This document shows positions 23,914 through 31,939 of a stretch of 45,217 bases of DNA, piece by piece (the stretch's first letter is position 1; each line of letters starts with the position of its first letter). The notes beneath the pieces are model-generated. The model did not search any database and was not told the origin of the DNA. It saw nothing but the letters and a program-made list of their open reading frames with translations. The position numbers were made by a program, and so were the translations under genes. Source of the DNA: Phytohabitans sp036906915 (lineage in GTDB: Bacteria > Actinomycetota > Actinomycetes > Mycobacteriales > Micromonosporaceae). The DNA is taken from contig NZ_JBAKHX010000066.1 in the NCBI RefSeq assembly GCF_036906915.1, positions 1 through 45,217 of the forward strand. The letters are read 5' to 3'.

Positions 23914-25341
23914 GTGCGGCGACGGCTGGTGAGCACGTACGTGCTGTTGCTGTGCATGGTGTTGCTGGCGCTGGAGATCCCGCTGGCGATAGCGCTGACA
24001 AACCGCGAGACCCAACAGGTGGTCGCCGACCGGCTGGCCGACGCCACCCGGTTCGCTTCGCTGGCCGCGCCCGCGGTGCGCGACGGCGAACTGGACGCCC
24101 TCGGCAACGAGCTGCGCCCGTATCACGAGCTCTACGGCATCGCCACGCTCGTGGTCGACCAGAACCGCCAGGTGCTCAGCATCTTCGGCGCGCCCCGCCC
24201 GTACTGGGAGTCCACCGAACGGGCGATCCGCGGCGCGCTCGCCGGCCGGCAGGTGAGCCTGCCCGCCACCATCTGGCCGTGGCAGGAGCACGCGCTTGTC
24301 ATCGCGGTGCCGGTCAGCGACGGCGGTGCGGTGCTGGGTGCCGTGGTCACGGTCTCGCCGACCGGTCACATCCGGCGCGCGGTCGTCGAGTCCTGGTTGG
24401 AGCTCGGGCTCGTCGGGCTGCTGGCGGTGGCCGCGTGTGTGATCACCGCGCTCCGGCTGGCGGGTTGGGTGCTGCGGCCGGTGACCCGGCTCGACGCGGC
24501 CACGCATGAGATCGCGGCCGGCGACAGCGGTGCCCGGGTACAGCCGAATCTCGGGCCGCCGGAGCTGCGGCGGCTCTCGGACAGCTTCAACGAGATGGCG
24601 GACGCGGTCGCCGAGGCGCTGGAGCGGCAGCGGTCGTTCGTGGCCCACGCCAGCCATCAGCTGCGCAACCCGTTGACCGTACTGCGGTTGCGGGTCGAGG
24701 AACTGGGCCTCGGCCTGGTCGACCCGCTGGCGAAGGCCGACCACGAGATCGCGCTCGCCGAGACGGACCGGCTGGCGGATGTGCTCGACGGACTGCTCGC
24801 CCTCGCCCGGGCGGAGCGCGGCCAGCACGGTGTGGAGGTGCTCGACACGGTGGCGGTGGCGCAGGAACGGGCGGTGGCCTGGCAGCCGCTCGCTGAGCGG
24901 CGCGGCATCGAGCTGGTCACCGAGGTGCCGGACGAGCCGGTGTGGGCGCGGCTGGTGTCGACCGGGCTGGACCAGTCGCTGGACGCGCTCGTCGACAACG
25001 CGCTCAAGTTCACGCCGGCCGGCGGGCAGGTCACCGTGATGGTCGAGCCGGCCGGCGGCGGTGTCGCGGTGTCGGTGCGAGACAGCGGGCCGGGCCTGAC
25101 CGAAGAGCAGTGCCGGCTGGCGACCCACCGTTTCTGGCGTGCGCCGGATACCCAGAACGTCGACGGCGCCGGCCTCGGCCTGCCGATCGTGGCGGTGCTG
25201 GTCGAGGCGTCCGGCGGCCGGCTCTCGCTTTCTCCCGGAGAGCCGGCAGGACTGGTGGTACGGATGTGGTTTCCGGCGGCTGAACCGCCGCCGCTACGGC
25301 TTGACGGACTTGAAATAGCGGGCGGCACCCGGGTGGAGTGA
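23914..25341 (+). CDS. Transmembrane sensor histidine kinase
   Basis: 475 residues with GTG start (GGGAGG upstream). TM1 is about residues 8-28 (STYVLLLCMVLLALEIPLAI). An extracytoplasmic sensor region of about 130 residues follows (ETQQVVADRLADATRFASLA, HELYGIATLVV). TM2 is about 160-185, then HAMP (PVTRLDAATHEIAAGDSGAR), HisKA with phosphoacceptor His248 (AHASHQLRNPLT) and HATPase_c (DNALKFTPAGGQV, RDSGPGLT, GAGLGLPIV). It pairs with the OmpR-type regulator upstream. The 3' end overlaps the convergent TAXI lipoprotein gene by 48 bases, so the coding ends are antisense to each other. Its short sensor domain next to a binding lipoprotein suggests the lipoprotein could present a ligand to it, which is inference. 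Confidence 0.9.
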   Translation: MRRRLVSTYVLLLCMVLLALEIPLAIALTNRETQQVVADRLADATRFASLAAPAVRDGELDALGNELRPYHELYGIATLVVDQNRQVLSIFGAPRPYWESTERAIRGALAGRQVSLPATIWPWQEHALVIAVPVSDGGAVLGAVVTVSPTGHIRRAVVESWLELGLVGLLAVAACVITALRLAGWVLRPVTRLDAATHEIAAGDSGARVQPNLGPPELRRLSDSFNEMADAVAEALERQRSFVAHASHQLRNPLTVLRLRVEELGLGLVDPLAKADHEIALAETDRLADVLDGLLALARAERGQHGVEVLDTVAVAQERAVAWQPLAERRGIELVTEVPDEPVWARLVSTGLDQSLDALVDNALKFTPAGGQVTVMVEPAGGGVAVSVRDSGPGLTEEQCRLATHRFWRAPDTQNVDGAGLGLPIVAVLVEASGGRLSLSPGEPAGLVVRMWFPAAEPPPLRLDGLEIAGGTRVE

Positions 25342-26220
25342 CAGCGGCGCGGTGGCGATCGCCGACCGGAAGTCCAGTGGCTCGGCCGCCGGGTGTGCGG
25401 CGGCGAGCTCGTCGCGCCGCTCCAGCAACAGCCTGGCCAGATCGTAGGCCAGGTCGTCGGGCATCGCGCCCGACACCACCAGCAGGTTGGGCACCGCTAC
25501 GGTGCTGACCGCCCCGAGCCCGTAGGTCGACGTGGGCACGTCGCGTACCACGTAGGCGTCGCTGTACGCGTCGCGCAGCGGCTCCGCCCACTCGCTGAGG
25601 TCGACGAGGCGGGGTGCGACCTGGGCGCGCAGGTCGGCGATGCGACCCACGGGCAGGCCGCCAGAGAAGAAGAACGCGTCGATCCGGCCGTCGGTGAGTG
25701 CCGCTGACGACTCGTCGATGCCCATCCGTTCCTGCTGGATGGCGCCGGAACCGGCGAGGCCGCCGACGGTCAGCAGCCGGTTGACGGTCACCTCGGTGCC
25801 CGATCCTGGTGCGCCCACCGACACCCGCCGGCCACGCAGGTCGGCGAGTGTCCGGATTGGACTGTCGGCCCGCACGATCAGGTGCAGCAGATCGTCGTAC
25901 ACCCTGGCGAGCGCCGTGAGGTTGGCGCTGTTGCCGTCGTCGAGGATGTCGGCCTGCGTGAAGCCGACCTCGGCCTCGCCCCTGCTTACCCGGGCCACGT
26001 TTTCCGCGGACGCGGCGGTCACCTGCACGCTGGCGTCGACCTCGGGCAGGTCGCGCTCGATGATGCGGGCGAGGGCGGATCCCACCGCGTGGTAGACGGC
26101 CGTCGTGCTGCCGGTGGCGATGCGGATCTGTCGTTGTTCGGGGACGCCGCCGTCGCATCCGGTTGCGGCGAGTAACACGACAATCGCCGTCATGGTCGAT
26201 CGAATCCGGCGCACTCGCAA
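25294..26220 (-). CDS. TAXI family TRAP-type solute-binding lipoprotein, orphan
   Basis: 308 residues. Start is TTG at 26220, supported by TTGAGGGAAAC directly upstream. The lipobox is AATGC with Cys22, so the mature protein is lipid-anchored outside the membrane. The TAXI fold is recognisable by IATGSTTAVYHAVGSALARI, AEVGFTQADILDDG, LADLRGRRVSVGAPGSGTEV and GRIDAFFFSGGLPVGRIADL. TAXI proteins bind small carboxylates (for example glutamate or 2-oxoglutarate) and normally feed a fused DctQM permease. No permease gene is in this window. The 3' end overlaps the convergent histidine-kinase gene by 48 bases, consistent with a sensing role for this protein. Confidence 0.88.
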   Translation of the reverse strand: MRVRRIRSTMTAIVVLLAATGCDGGVPEQRQIRIATGSTTAVYHAVGSALARIIERDLPEVDASVQVTAASAENVARVSRGEAEVGFTQADILDDGNSANLTALARVYDDLLHLIVRADSPIRTLADLRGRRVSVGAPGSGTEVTVNRLLTVGGLAGSGAIQQERMGIDESSAALTDGRIDAFFFSGGLPVGRIADLRAQVAPRLVDLSEWAEPLRDAYSDAYVVRDVPTSTYGLGAVSTVAVPNLLVVSGAMPDDLAYDLARLLLERRDELAAAHPAAEPLDFRSAIATAPLSLHPGAARYFKSVKP

Positions 26221-26304
26221 GTTTCCCTCAAGTCCTTGGCGACGGTGTACCGGCCGAACGGCGGATCAGCCACGGTGTGTGTGGGACCGGGAGAGGAGAC
26301 ACGG

Positions 26305-26940
26305 ATGATCCGGGAACAGCTCGGTTTCGAGGCGATGAGTCTCGTGCAGTGCACTGACCTTACGCGGGCGGCCGGCCGGCGTCGCCCCGCCTGGGCGCAC
26401 GCGGAGGGGTACCGGCCGAATCTGCCCGCGGTGCTGGCGGAGTTCAACCGCGAGGACGCCGCGCACCGGCTCGCGCTACTGCTGTCCGACCTGGGCGTCG
26501 CGGCCTCGCACGACGTGCGCGTCGGTGGTGGACGCAGGCGGTTCCGGCTGCACCGGGTCGTGGTGCCGGCCGACCGCGACGGCGTGATCCGTGCGCTCGC
26601 CGGATACTGGCGGCAGGGGCGCGCGACGTTGCTGAGCACGGAACCGGTCGGGGCATCGTCGCCGCGCAACGCGCAGCGCGCGACGCTGGCGCGCGCCGCT
26701 TGGCGGGCGGCGCTGCTCGCCGGCGGCCGGCGGCTTCGTGCGGATTCCTTGGGGGTACGCCTCGGCGATCAGGAGATGGCGGCGGTTCTCGTGCGGGCCG
26801 GGCGCCTGCTGGGTGTGACGCCCGCTGTGCTGTCTCGCCCGGGCTGCCTGCTCGTCACCGTCTCCGAGCCGGAGGAGCGCACCCGCATCCTCAACACGTT
26901 GAGCACCACGGTGGCGCTCACCGCCCGCAGGGTCGCCTGA
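26305..26940 (+). CDS. WhiA-like LAGLIDADG-fold protein lacking the HTH domain
   Basis: 211 residues from ATG 26305, chosen because GGGAGAGGAG lies just upstream. The arrangement resembles WhiA: an N-terminal segment with AAHRLALLLSDLGVAASHDV then RFRLHRVVVPADRD, a linker, then ARAAWRAALLAGGRRLRADS followed by alternating strands and helices (LGVRLGDQEMAAVLVRAGRL, LGVTPAVLSRPGCLLVTVSE). WhiA proteins have two LAGLIDADG-like halves and a C-terminal HTH and control sporulation-linked division genes. Here the protein ends after the second half, with no HTH, and the WhiA-typical AFLxGS signature is degenerate (AALLAGG). I judge it a divergent relative, not WhiA itself. It is divergent from the TAXI lipoprotein gene. 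Confidence 0.45.
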   Translation: MIREQLGFEAMSLVQCTDLTRAAGRRRPAWAHAEGYRPNLPAVLAEFNREDAAHRLALLLSDLGVAASHDVRVGGGRRRFRLHRVVVPADRDGVIRALAGYWRQGRATLLSTEPVGASSPRNAQRATLARAAWRAALLAGGRRLRADSLGVRLGDQEMAAVLVRAGRLLGVTPAVLSRPGCLLVTVSEPEERTRILNTLSTTVALTARRVA

Positions 26941-26956
26941 TTGGGGCGCTGGTCGC

Positions 26957-27862
26957 TCAGGGCGTGTCGCCCTGCTCCGCGAGGAATCGCTCCAGCTCGG
27001 CGCCCAACTCCTCGGCGGTCGGCAGCGGTCCGGTATCGGCTAGCAGGTTGCGCCCCGTCTGCCGCCCCCGGGTGAACGCGTCGTACTGCTCCTCGAGCGC
27101 CCGCACCAGCTGGGTGGCCTCTTCGGACTGTGCCACCTGGTGGTCGATGTCGGCGCGCACCAACCCGGCGTTTTCGCGCAGCCCGTCGGTAGGCAGCAGC
27201 AGCCCCGTCGCCTTGGACAGTGAGGAGAGGAGCTGGTCGGCGGCCGCCGGGAACTCGGCCTGCGACAGGTAGTGCGGCACGTGTACGGCGAAGCCCAGCG
27301 CGTCATGACCGCGCTGCCCCAACCGGTACTCGATGAGGTTGCCGGCGCTGCCCGGCACCTGCACGCGCTGCAGCCATGGCTCGTAGCCGGCTATCAGGTC
27401 GCGCCGGGTGGCGTGTGCGGTGACCCCCGTGGGCCGGGTGTGCGGCACGGCCATCGGGATCGAGCTGAGCCCCACGGTCAGCCGCACGCCGAGCCGATCG
27501 ACCATACCGATCACCGCCGCGACGAACCGTTCCCACTGCAGGTCAGGCTCGGGCCCGGTCAGGAGCAGGAACGGCGTGCCCGCGTCGTCCTGTAGCAGGT
27601 GCAGTTCGAGCCGCGGGTCCTCGTACTCCGACCAGTGGTCCTCGACGAAGATCATCGGGGGGCGGCGGGACCGGTAGTCCAGGAGCTGGTCGACGTCGAA
27701 CGTCGCGACCGTGCGGTGCTCCAGCGTCTGGGTGAGGTGCTCGCGAGCGAGCCTGGTGCCGCTGCCCGCGTCGACGAAGCCGCTCAGGGCCTGTACGAGC
27801 ACCGGCCGGCCCAGCTCGGGCAGATCCCCGGTGAGGTCGTACAGGGCATGCGGATCGAGCAC
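26957..27862 (-). CDS. PAC2 (proteasome assembly chaperone-like) family protein
   Basis: 301 residues. I set the start at GTG 27862 (MLDPHALYDL) because AGGAGG lies six bases upstream; a TTG seven codons earlier is in frame but has no such site. PAC2 hallmarks are VLVQALSGFVDAG near the N-terminus, FDVDQLLDYRSRRP, LLLTGPEPDLQWERFVAAV, IPMAVPHTRPTGVTAHATR, and GFAVHVPHYLSQAEFPAAAD. The C-terminal tail is acidic and helical (LVRALEEQYDAF, ELERFLAEQ). Actinobacterial PAC2 proteins are conserved in Mycobacterium and Streptomyces, but their biochemical role is unsettled. It follows the deaminase-like gene by about 35 bases, so the two are probably co-transcribed. Confidence 0.88.
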   Translation of the reverse strand: MLDPHALYDLTGDLPELGRPVLVQALSGFVDAGSGTRLAREHLTQTLEHRTVATFDVDQLLDYRSRRPPMIFVEDHWSEYEDPRLELHLLQDDAGTPFLLLTGPEPDLQWERFVAAVIGMVDRLGVRLTVGLSSIPMAVPHTRPTGVTAHATRRDLIAGYEPWLQRVQVPGSAGNLIEYRLGQRGHDALGFAVHVPHYLSQAEFPAAADQLLSSLSKATGLLLPTDGLRENAGLVRADIDHQVAQSEEATQLVRALEEQYDAFTRGRQTGRNLLADTGPLPTAEELGAELERFLAEQGDTP

Positions 27863-27896
27863 GGGGGTCCTCCTCGTTGGCAATCACCTTCGGTAA

Positions 27897-28868
27897 TTAA
27901 ACCTCCGTGACCCAGGCGTCGATTCCCGCCAGCAGCGCGGCGCGTACGTCCGGTGGGGCGGCGGACGAGGTCACGGAGTGCCGCGCGAGCGCTGCCAGCT
28001 CGGCATCTGTGCAGGTCAGGTCGTGTCGCGCGATCTCGTACTGCCGGATTAAGCCGGCAGCGAACAGCAGCGGGTCATCGGAGCCCAGCGCCACCGGCAC
28101 ACCGGCCGCGAGCAGGGCGCGGACGGGCACCCCAGCCAGGTCGGCGGCGACCCCGAGCGGCGGGTATGACGTGGGGCACACCTCAAGGGCCACGCGCCGC
28201 TCCGCGAGCAGGTCGAGGGTCGCCGGGTCGGCCAGGGCGGTGAGCCCGTGCCCGATCCGGCTGGCGCCGAGCACCGTCACGCAGTCGCGTACATGCCAGG
28301 AGGGCTCGTAGAAGCCCGCGTGCGGTGCGGCGAGCAACCCCGCCTCGGCGGCGATCCGGCAGGCGGGCGCGAAGTCGGCGACGCGCCCCAGCCGCTCGTC
28401 GTTTGAGATACCGAAGCCGACCACTCCAGCGCCGGCGTAGCGGGCCGCGAGGCGGGCGACCTCGACGGCGTCGCCGGGGGAGCGCGCCCAGCTCGCCGCG
28501 AGCACCACGCCGGCCGGCTTGCCCCGGGCGCCGGCGAGCACGGCTTCCACCACCTGCTCCGGGCCGCCGAGGCGTGCGGCGTACGAGGTGGGGTCGACCT
28601 GGAGCTCGACCCAGCCCGCGCCGTCCGCCGCGTCGTCCGCGGCCGCTTCGGCCACCACGCGTGCGATGTCCTCCGCGGTACGCAGTGCGGCGCGCGCCGT
28701 GTCGTAGCGGGTCTGGAAGGCGGCCCAGCCGTGCACGCGGGTGAGGTCGAGCGGCGCCGGCAGCGGCAGCCCGTACCGGTCGGCCAGCTCCACCAGCGTG
28801 GCCGGGCGCATGGCGCCGGTGAGGTGGAGATGGAGGTTCGCTTTGGGGAGCCGCCGGAGGTCGCGCAC
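27897..28868 (-). CDS. Adenosine deaminase family protein with altered HAGE motif
   Basis: 323 residues with GTG start (AGGG nine bases upstream). The amidohydrolase barrel has KANLHLHLTGAM (first metal His pair), AAPHAGFYEPS where adenosine deaminases have HAGE, SRIGHGLTAL (His), LEVCPTSY and LGSDDPLLFA (Asp-Asp). The catalytic Glu three residues after the His of HAGE is Phe here; the nearest Glu is two residues further on. Metal ligands look complete. Classical members deaminate adenosine, and some actinobacterial relatives act on futalosine or adenine. The changed proton shuttle makes the exact activity doubtful. It is first in a two-gene unit with the PAC2 gene and divergent from the lytic-transglycosylase-like gene. 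Confidence 0.82.
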   Translation of the reverse strand: MRDLRRLPKANLHLHLTGAMRPATLVELADRYGLPLPAPLDLTRVHGWAAFQTRYDTARAALRTAEDIARVVAEAAADDAADGAGWVELQVDPTSYAARLGGPEQVVEAVLAGARGKPAGVVLAASWARSPGDAVEVARLAARYAGAGVVGFGISNDERLGRVADFAPACRIAAEAGLLAAPHAGFYEPSWHVRDCVTVLGASRIGHGLTALADPATLDLLAERRVALEVCPTSYPPLGVAADLAGVPVRALLAAGVPVALGSDDPLLFAAGLIRQYEIARHDLTCTDAELAALARHSVTSSAAPPDVRAALLAGIDAWVTEV

Positions 28869-29094
28869 CCGGTCGACCCTAACCCCTTCGGCCGAACGGC
28901 TGAGTCTACGGAGAGTAGCGGATCTTTCTACACGTAGTGTCCCAATCGGACAGACGAGGACATGTCTGTTTTGCGAGGTTCAAGCCGCGTGGCGTCACCC
29001 CGTCACGCGCCGCGTAGAAAACCAAACCCCAAAGTGATCAGCGTCATATGATCACCGTGTGTAATCACGGTGTGCGCCTGCCTAGCCTCGCTGG
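28869..29094 (+). promoter_or_regulatory. Divergent regulatory region rich in short palindromes
   Basis: Four separate inverted repeats lie here. They are CTAC-GGAGA-GTAG (28906-28918), CTAC-AC-GTAG (28928-28937), ACAGAC-N8-GTCTGT (28950-28969) and a perfect CACCGTG-TGTAAT-CACGGTG (29053-29072). In addition two TGATCA sites lie 14 bases apart (29035 and 29049). The last palindrome is 23 bases before the wall-protein start and could be an operator or a leader stem. No known riboswitch consensus was matched. Confidence 0.4.
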
Positions 29095-29979
29095 ATGCAC
29101 GACGACGACAAGAAATCCCAACAGTTCGCCGCGGCATCCCCCTTCCGCCGTTTGGCGGATGTCGTATCCGACCTATCGAAGAAGAGTCGGCACCGCGCCG
29201 ACCGAGTCCGTCCTTTCATCCTCGCCTACATCAACGCTCCGTCATGGGCCCGGGTCACCGTGGCCGCCAGCATGGTGGCCGCACTCGGGGTCGCGGCACT
29301 CACCGAGACCCGCGACGGGACCACCGAAGCGGCCTCACCGGTCGCCGGAAACAAGGCCGCGGTCGAGCGGTCGATTACGGACCGTGCGCAGCAAGCGGAT
29401 GCCGCGTCGCGTTCTCAGCGAACCGCGGCGACCCCGCCTGCCCCCGCGGCCCCGGCTGCCCCGGCCGCTCCGGCACCGGCGGCGAAGGCGGCACCCGCGC
29501 CGGCTCCGAAGGAACCCACCCAGGTCGGGCCGGTGGCCGGCCTGTCCCAGGTGCAGATGAACAACGCGCACGCCATCGTCAAGGCGGGCCTGAAGCGCGG
29601 CATACCCCAGCGGGGCCTCGTCATCGCCGTGGCGACGGCCATGCAGGAGAGCACCCTGCTCAACCGGGCCAGCGAGGTGCTGCCCGAGTCCAAGCGGTAC
29701 TCGCACCAGGGCACCGGTTCGGACCACGACTCGGTGGGCCTGTTCCAGCAGCGTCCCAGCAGCGGCTGGGGTCCGGTCGCCAAGCTGATGCAGCCGGACT
29801 ACGCCGCCGGCAAGTTCTACGCGGGCCTGGTCCAGGTCCCCGGCTGGAACAAGATGCCGCTGACCCTCGCCGCGCAGGCGGTGCAGGTGTCCGCGTACCC
29901 GTACGCCTACGCCAAGCACGAGCAGCGGGCAGCCGCGATCGTTAACGCGTTGCTCAAGGCCGGCGTCACCGGGAAGTAG
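29095..29979 (+). CDS. Membrane-anchored lytic transglycosylase-like cell wall protein
   Basis: 294 residues. A basic cytoplasmic N-terminus (SDLSKKSRHRADRVRP) leads to one membrane segment (about 58-78, VTVAASMVAALGVAAL), an Ala/Pro-rich linker (about 110-142) suited to crossing the wall, and a C-terminal domain (about 150-290). That domain has AMQESTLLN, where Glu185 is the likely catalytic acid, then SVGLFQQRPSSGWG, the SLT-like substrate-groove motif. Actinobacterial proteins of this type are annotated as peptidoglycan hydrolases or heparin-binding wall proteins. ATG 29095 lacks a strong ribosome-binding site. The upstream palindromes suggest tight control, as expected for an autolysin-like enzyme. 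Confidence 0.72.
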   Translation: MHDDDKKSQQFAAASPFRRLADVVSDLSKKSRHRADRVRPFILAYINAPSWARVTVAASMVAALGVAALTETRDGTTEAASPVAGNKAAVERSITDRAQQADAASRSQRTAATPPAPAAPAAPAAPAPAAKAAPAPAPKEPTQVGPVAGLSQVQMNNAHAIVKAGLKRGIPQRGLVIAVATAMQESTLLNRASEVLPESKRYSHQGTGSDHDSVGLFQQRPSSGWGPVAKLMQPDYAAGKFYAGLVQVPGWNKMPLTLAAQAVQVSAYPYAYAKHEQRAAAIVNALLKAGVTGK

Positions 29980-30037
29980 CCCGCTCCGGGCACTATGGAG
30001 GCAGGCAACCCTTGACCTCTGCCCCCGGAGGCCCTAC

Positions 30038-30745
30038 GTGACCGACCCCACGCCACCCGTCGAAGAAGCCACCCCGGACGCCACCGCCGAACTGCCGGCG
30101 GGGCTCTGGGACCGGATGCGCAGCGACCCCCAGTACGCGCCCGAACACCTGGCGCTGGAGGCGGTGCGCCGCCTGGGCCCGCAAGCGCGGGCCTGGGCCG
30201 ACCGGGCCCGCGCCGAACGCCCCGGCGTCGACGCGGACGCGCTCGCCCAGCAAGCGATCCGGAAGTTCGTCAAGCTGGCCCGGCTGTCCGGTGCCGTGTC
30301 CGGTGCCGCGGGGCTGCCCGGCGCGGTGGTCGACGTGGGCGTGCTGGCGTGGACGCAGGCCCGGATGGTCCTGCACGTCGCGGCGGCGTACGGCGTCGAC
30401 CCGACACACAACGACCGCGCGATCGACCTCCTGGTGCTCCAGAAGGTGCACAAGGCCGCGCAGACCGCGCGACTGGCGCTCGGCGTCGCCGCCGGGCGCG
30501 AGCGGGCCGGGGCGCTGTTCGGGCGTGCCGCCATGCCGCTCGCCCGCACCGTGGCCAGCCTCGGCGTCAAGCTGGCCCAGATGGCCGGCGTACGCGCCGC
30601 CAAGCGACTGTTCGCCAAGCTCATCCCGGGCGCCGGCATCATTCTTGGCACCTGGGCCAACTCCTCGGCCACCACCGACCTGGCCCGCCGCGCCCAGGCC
30701 ATGTACCGCCCCCGCCCAGCGATCCCCGCCCAACGCACCGCCTAA
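30038..30745 (+). CDS. EcsC family protein
   Basis: 235 residues with GTG start and CGGAGG upstream. The hydrophobic, Gly/Ala-rich helical core (SGAVSGAAGLPGAVVDVGVL, WTQARMVLHVAAAYGVD, KLAQMAGVRAAKRLFAKLIP followed by GAGIILGTWAN) matches the EcsC family, named for the third gene of the Bacillus ecs ABC transporter locus. The molecular role is unknown. It lies 58 bases downstream of the wall-protein gene on the same strand and may be co-transcribed, and it is convergent with the GDSL hydrolase. Confidence 0.75.
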   Translation: MTDPTPPVEEATPDATAELPAGLWDRMRSDPQYAPEHLALEAVRRLGPQARAWADRARAERPGVDADALAQQAIRKFVKLARLSGAVSGAAGLPGAVVDVGVLAWTQARMVLHVAAAYGVDPTHNDRAIDLLVLQKVHKAAQTARLALGVAAGRERAGALFGRAAMPLARTVASLGVKLAQMAGVRAAKRLFAKLIPGAGIILGTWANSSATTDLARRAQAMYRPRPAIPAQRTA

Positions 30746-30755
30746 CGGCACGGCG

Positions 30756-31607
30756 CTATCGGAAGGCGCGACCGAACGTCACCTCGGCCAGCTTGTGCTG
30801 CCCCTCCGTGTCGGGGTGGAAGTAGTCGAGTCGGTTCAGCATGTCGAGGGTGAAGCGCACCTTGTGCACGGCGCCGCCGTCGTACACGCACCGCTTCCCG
30901 TACGCCTTGCACGCCGCGGCCAGCTGGCTGTTGTACGCGTCGACCCGCTTCCCGACCGCGGCCCGGCGGTCAGCGTCGGCCTTCGCGGTCGAGGTGGGGT
31001 TGGCCAGCAGCGCCGGGCAGATCCCGTTGCTCCAGGCCTTGATCGCGCGTTCGTCCCCATGGCCGATCTCCCACAGCCGGTTGAGATCCGGCACGCTCAC
31101 CACCAGCACGCGGGCCTTCGGCAGGCCCTTCTTGAGCACGGCGAGCGCCTCGTCGACGCTCGACCGGAACGACTCCACCGGCGTCATGTCGCCGACCCTG
31201 GTGCGGCAGGCGTCGTTGGCGCCGATCAGCACCGTCACGTACTCCACTTTGGACTGGACGGCCTGCCTGGCCTGCGCGGTGAGGCCGGACGCCCGCGCGC
31301 CCGGCACCGAGTAGTTGTAGCCCCGGCCGTCGATGGCGGGGTTGTCGTCCTTGATCCGGCGGTAGTGGCTGTCGACCCGGGCGCTCTCGCCAGTCGACCA
31401 CGAGTTGCGGTGGCACTTGACGAGGGCGAGGCAGGTGCCGAAGCCCGACGTCACCGAGTCGCCCAGCGCGGCCATCGACGACGGGAGATCACCGCGGGGC
31501 GTCGACCCCGCCGATGGCTCCGGGTCCGCGGAGGCAGTGCCCTCCTTGCACGCGAGCCCCACGAGCGCCGCCACTACGAGTAATGCTGTAGTCCACCGTC
31601 CGTGCAC
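30756..31607 (-). CDS. Secreted SGNH/GDSL hydrolase, possible lipoprotein
   Basis: 283 residues, GTG start. A signal-type N-terminus ends VGLAC (Cys20), a weak lipobox. SGNH blocks are present: ALGDSVTSG (nucleophile Ser51), YNYSVPGARA, VLIGANDACR and a C-terminal LDYFHPDTEG with the catalytic Asp and His. Four more cysteines in the mature part (CLALVKCH, CPALL, CKAYGKRC) probably form disulphides. Enzymes of this kind are extracellular esterases or lipases; the closest characterised relatives I recall are Streptomyces lipases with similar Cys pairs. Substrate not determinable. It is convergent with EcsC and divergent from the DUF6343-like gene. Confidence 0.85.
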   Translation of the reverse strand: MHGRWTTALLVVAALVGLACKEGTASADPEPSAGSTPRGDLPSSMAALGDSVTSGFGTCLALVKCHRNSWSTGESARVDSHYRRIKDDNPAIDGRGYNYSVPGARASGLTAQARQAVQSKVEYVTVLIGANDACRTRVGDMTPVESFRSSVDEALAVLKKGLPKARVLVVSVPDLNRLWEIGHGDERAIKAWSNGICPALLANPTSTAKADADRRAAVGKRVDAYNSQLAAACKAYGKRCVYDGGAVHKVRFTLDMLNRLDYFHPDTEGQHKLAEVTFGRAFR

Positions 31608-31664
31608 ACGGACACTGTACGGGGAGGGTGTTAATTCTTTAAGACCGACGGGTAGTCAGTACCC

Positions 31665-31928
31665 ATGAAGCCGCAGCGACGCGGCGCGCGCGGGACGGTC
31701 GGGCACCCGTACAGCACGCTCAACCTGCGTCTGGTCCTCGCGCTCTTCGGGCTGGTCTCATGCGGCGTGCTGGCCGTGCTCACCGCGCGGGCCGACCTGC
31801 CCGTCGCGGCCGGCGTGCTGGCCGTGCTGGCCCTGGTCGGGCTCGTCGACATGGTGGTAGTCATGAAGCGCCGGGCCGCCCGGCGCCGCACCGAACCGCC
31901 CGGCACACACCACTCACTCTTCGAGTGA
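31665..31928 (+). CDS. Small two-TM membrane protein, DUF6343-like
   Basis: 87 residues. A basic N-terminus with Tyr-Ser-Thr-Leu-Asn-Leu-Arg is followed by two membrane segments (LVLALFGLVSCGVLAVLT and VAAGVLAVLALVGLVDMVVV) and a basic tail (MKRRAARRRTE). This two-helix layout, LRLVLA at the first helix and a D-x-VVV end to the second, fits the actinobacterial DUF6343 family; no function is known. The stop is 11 bases before the aldehyde-dehydrogenase GTG, so the two are likely co-transcribed. Confidence 0.6.
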   Translation: MKPQRRGARGTVGHPYSTLNLRLVLALFGLVSCGVLAVLTARADLPVAAGVLAVLALVGLVDMVVVMKRRAARRRTEPPGTHHSLFE

Positions 31929-31939
31929 AGGAGCCAGCC

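Noticed and set aside
27863..27883. TTG start seven codons upstream for the PAC2 protein
   Set aside because: The AGGAGG ribosome-binding site lies inside those codons, exactly placed for GTG 27862.
28869..29094. A c-di-AMP (ydaO-type) riboswitch before the wall hydrolase
   Set aside because: Such leaders are common before actinobacterial wall hydrolases, but I could not find the conserved core segments here, only short palindromes.
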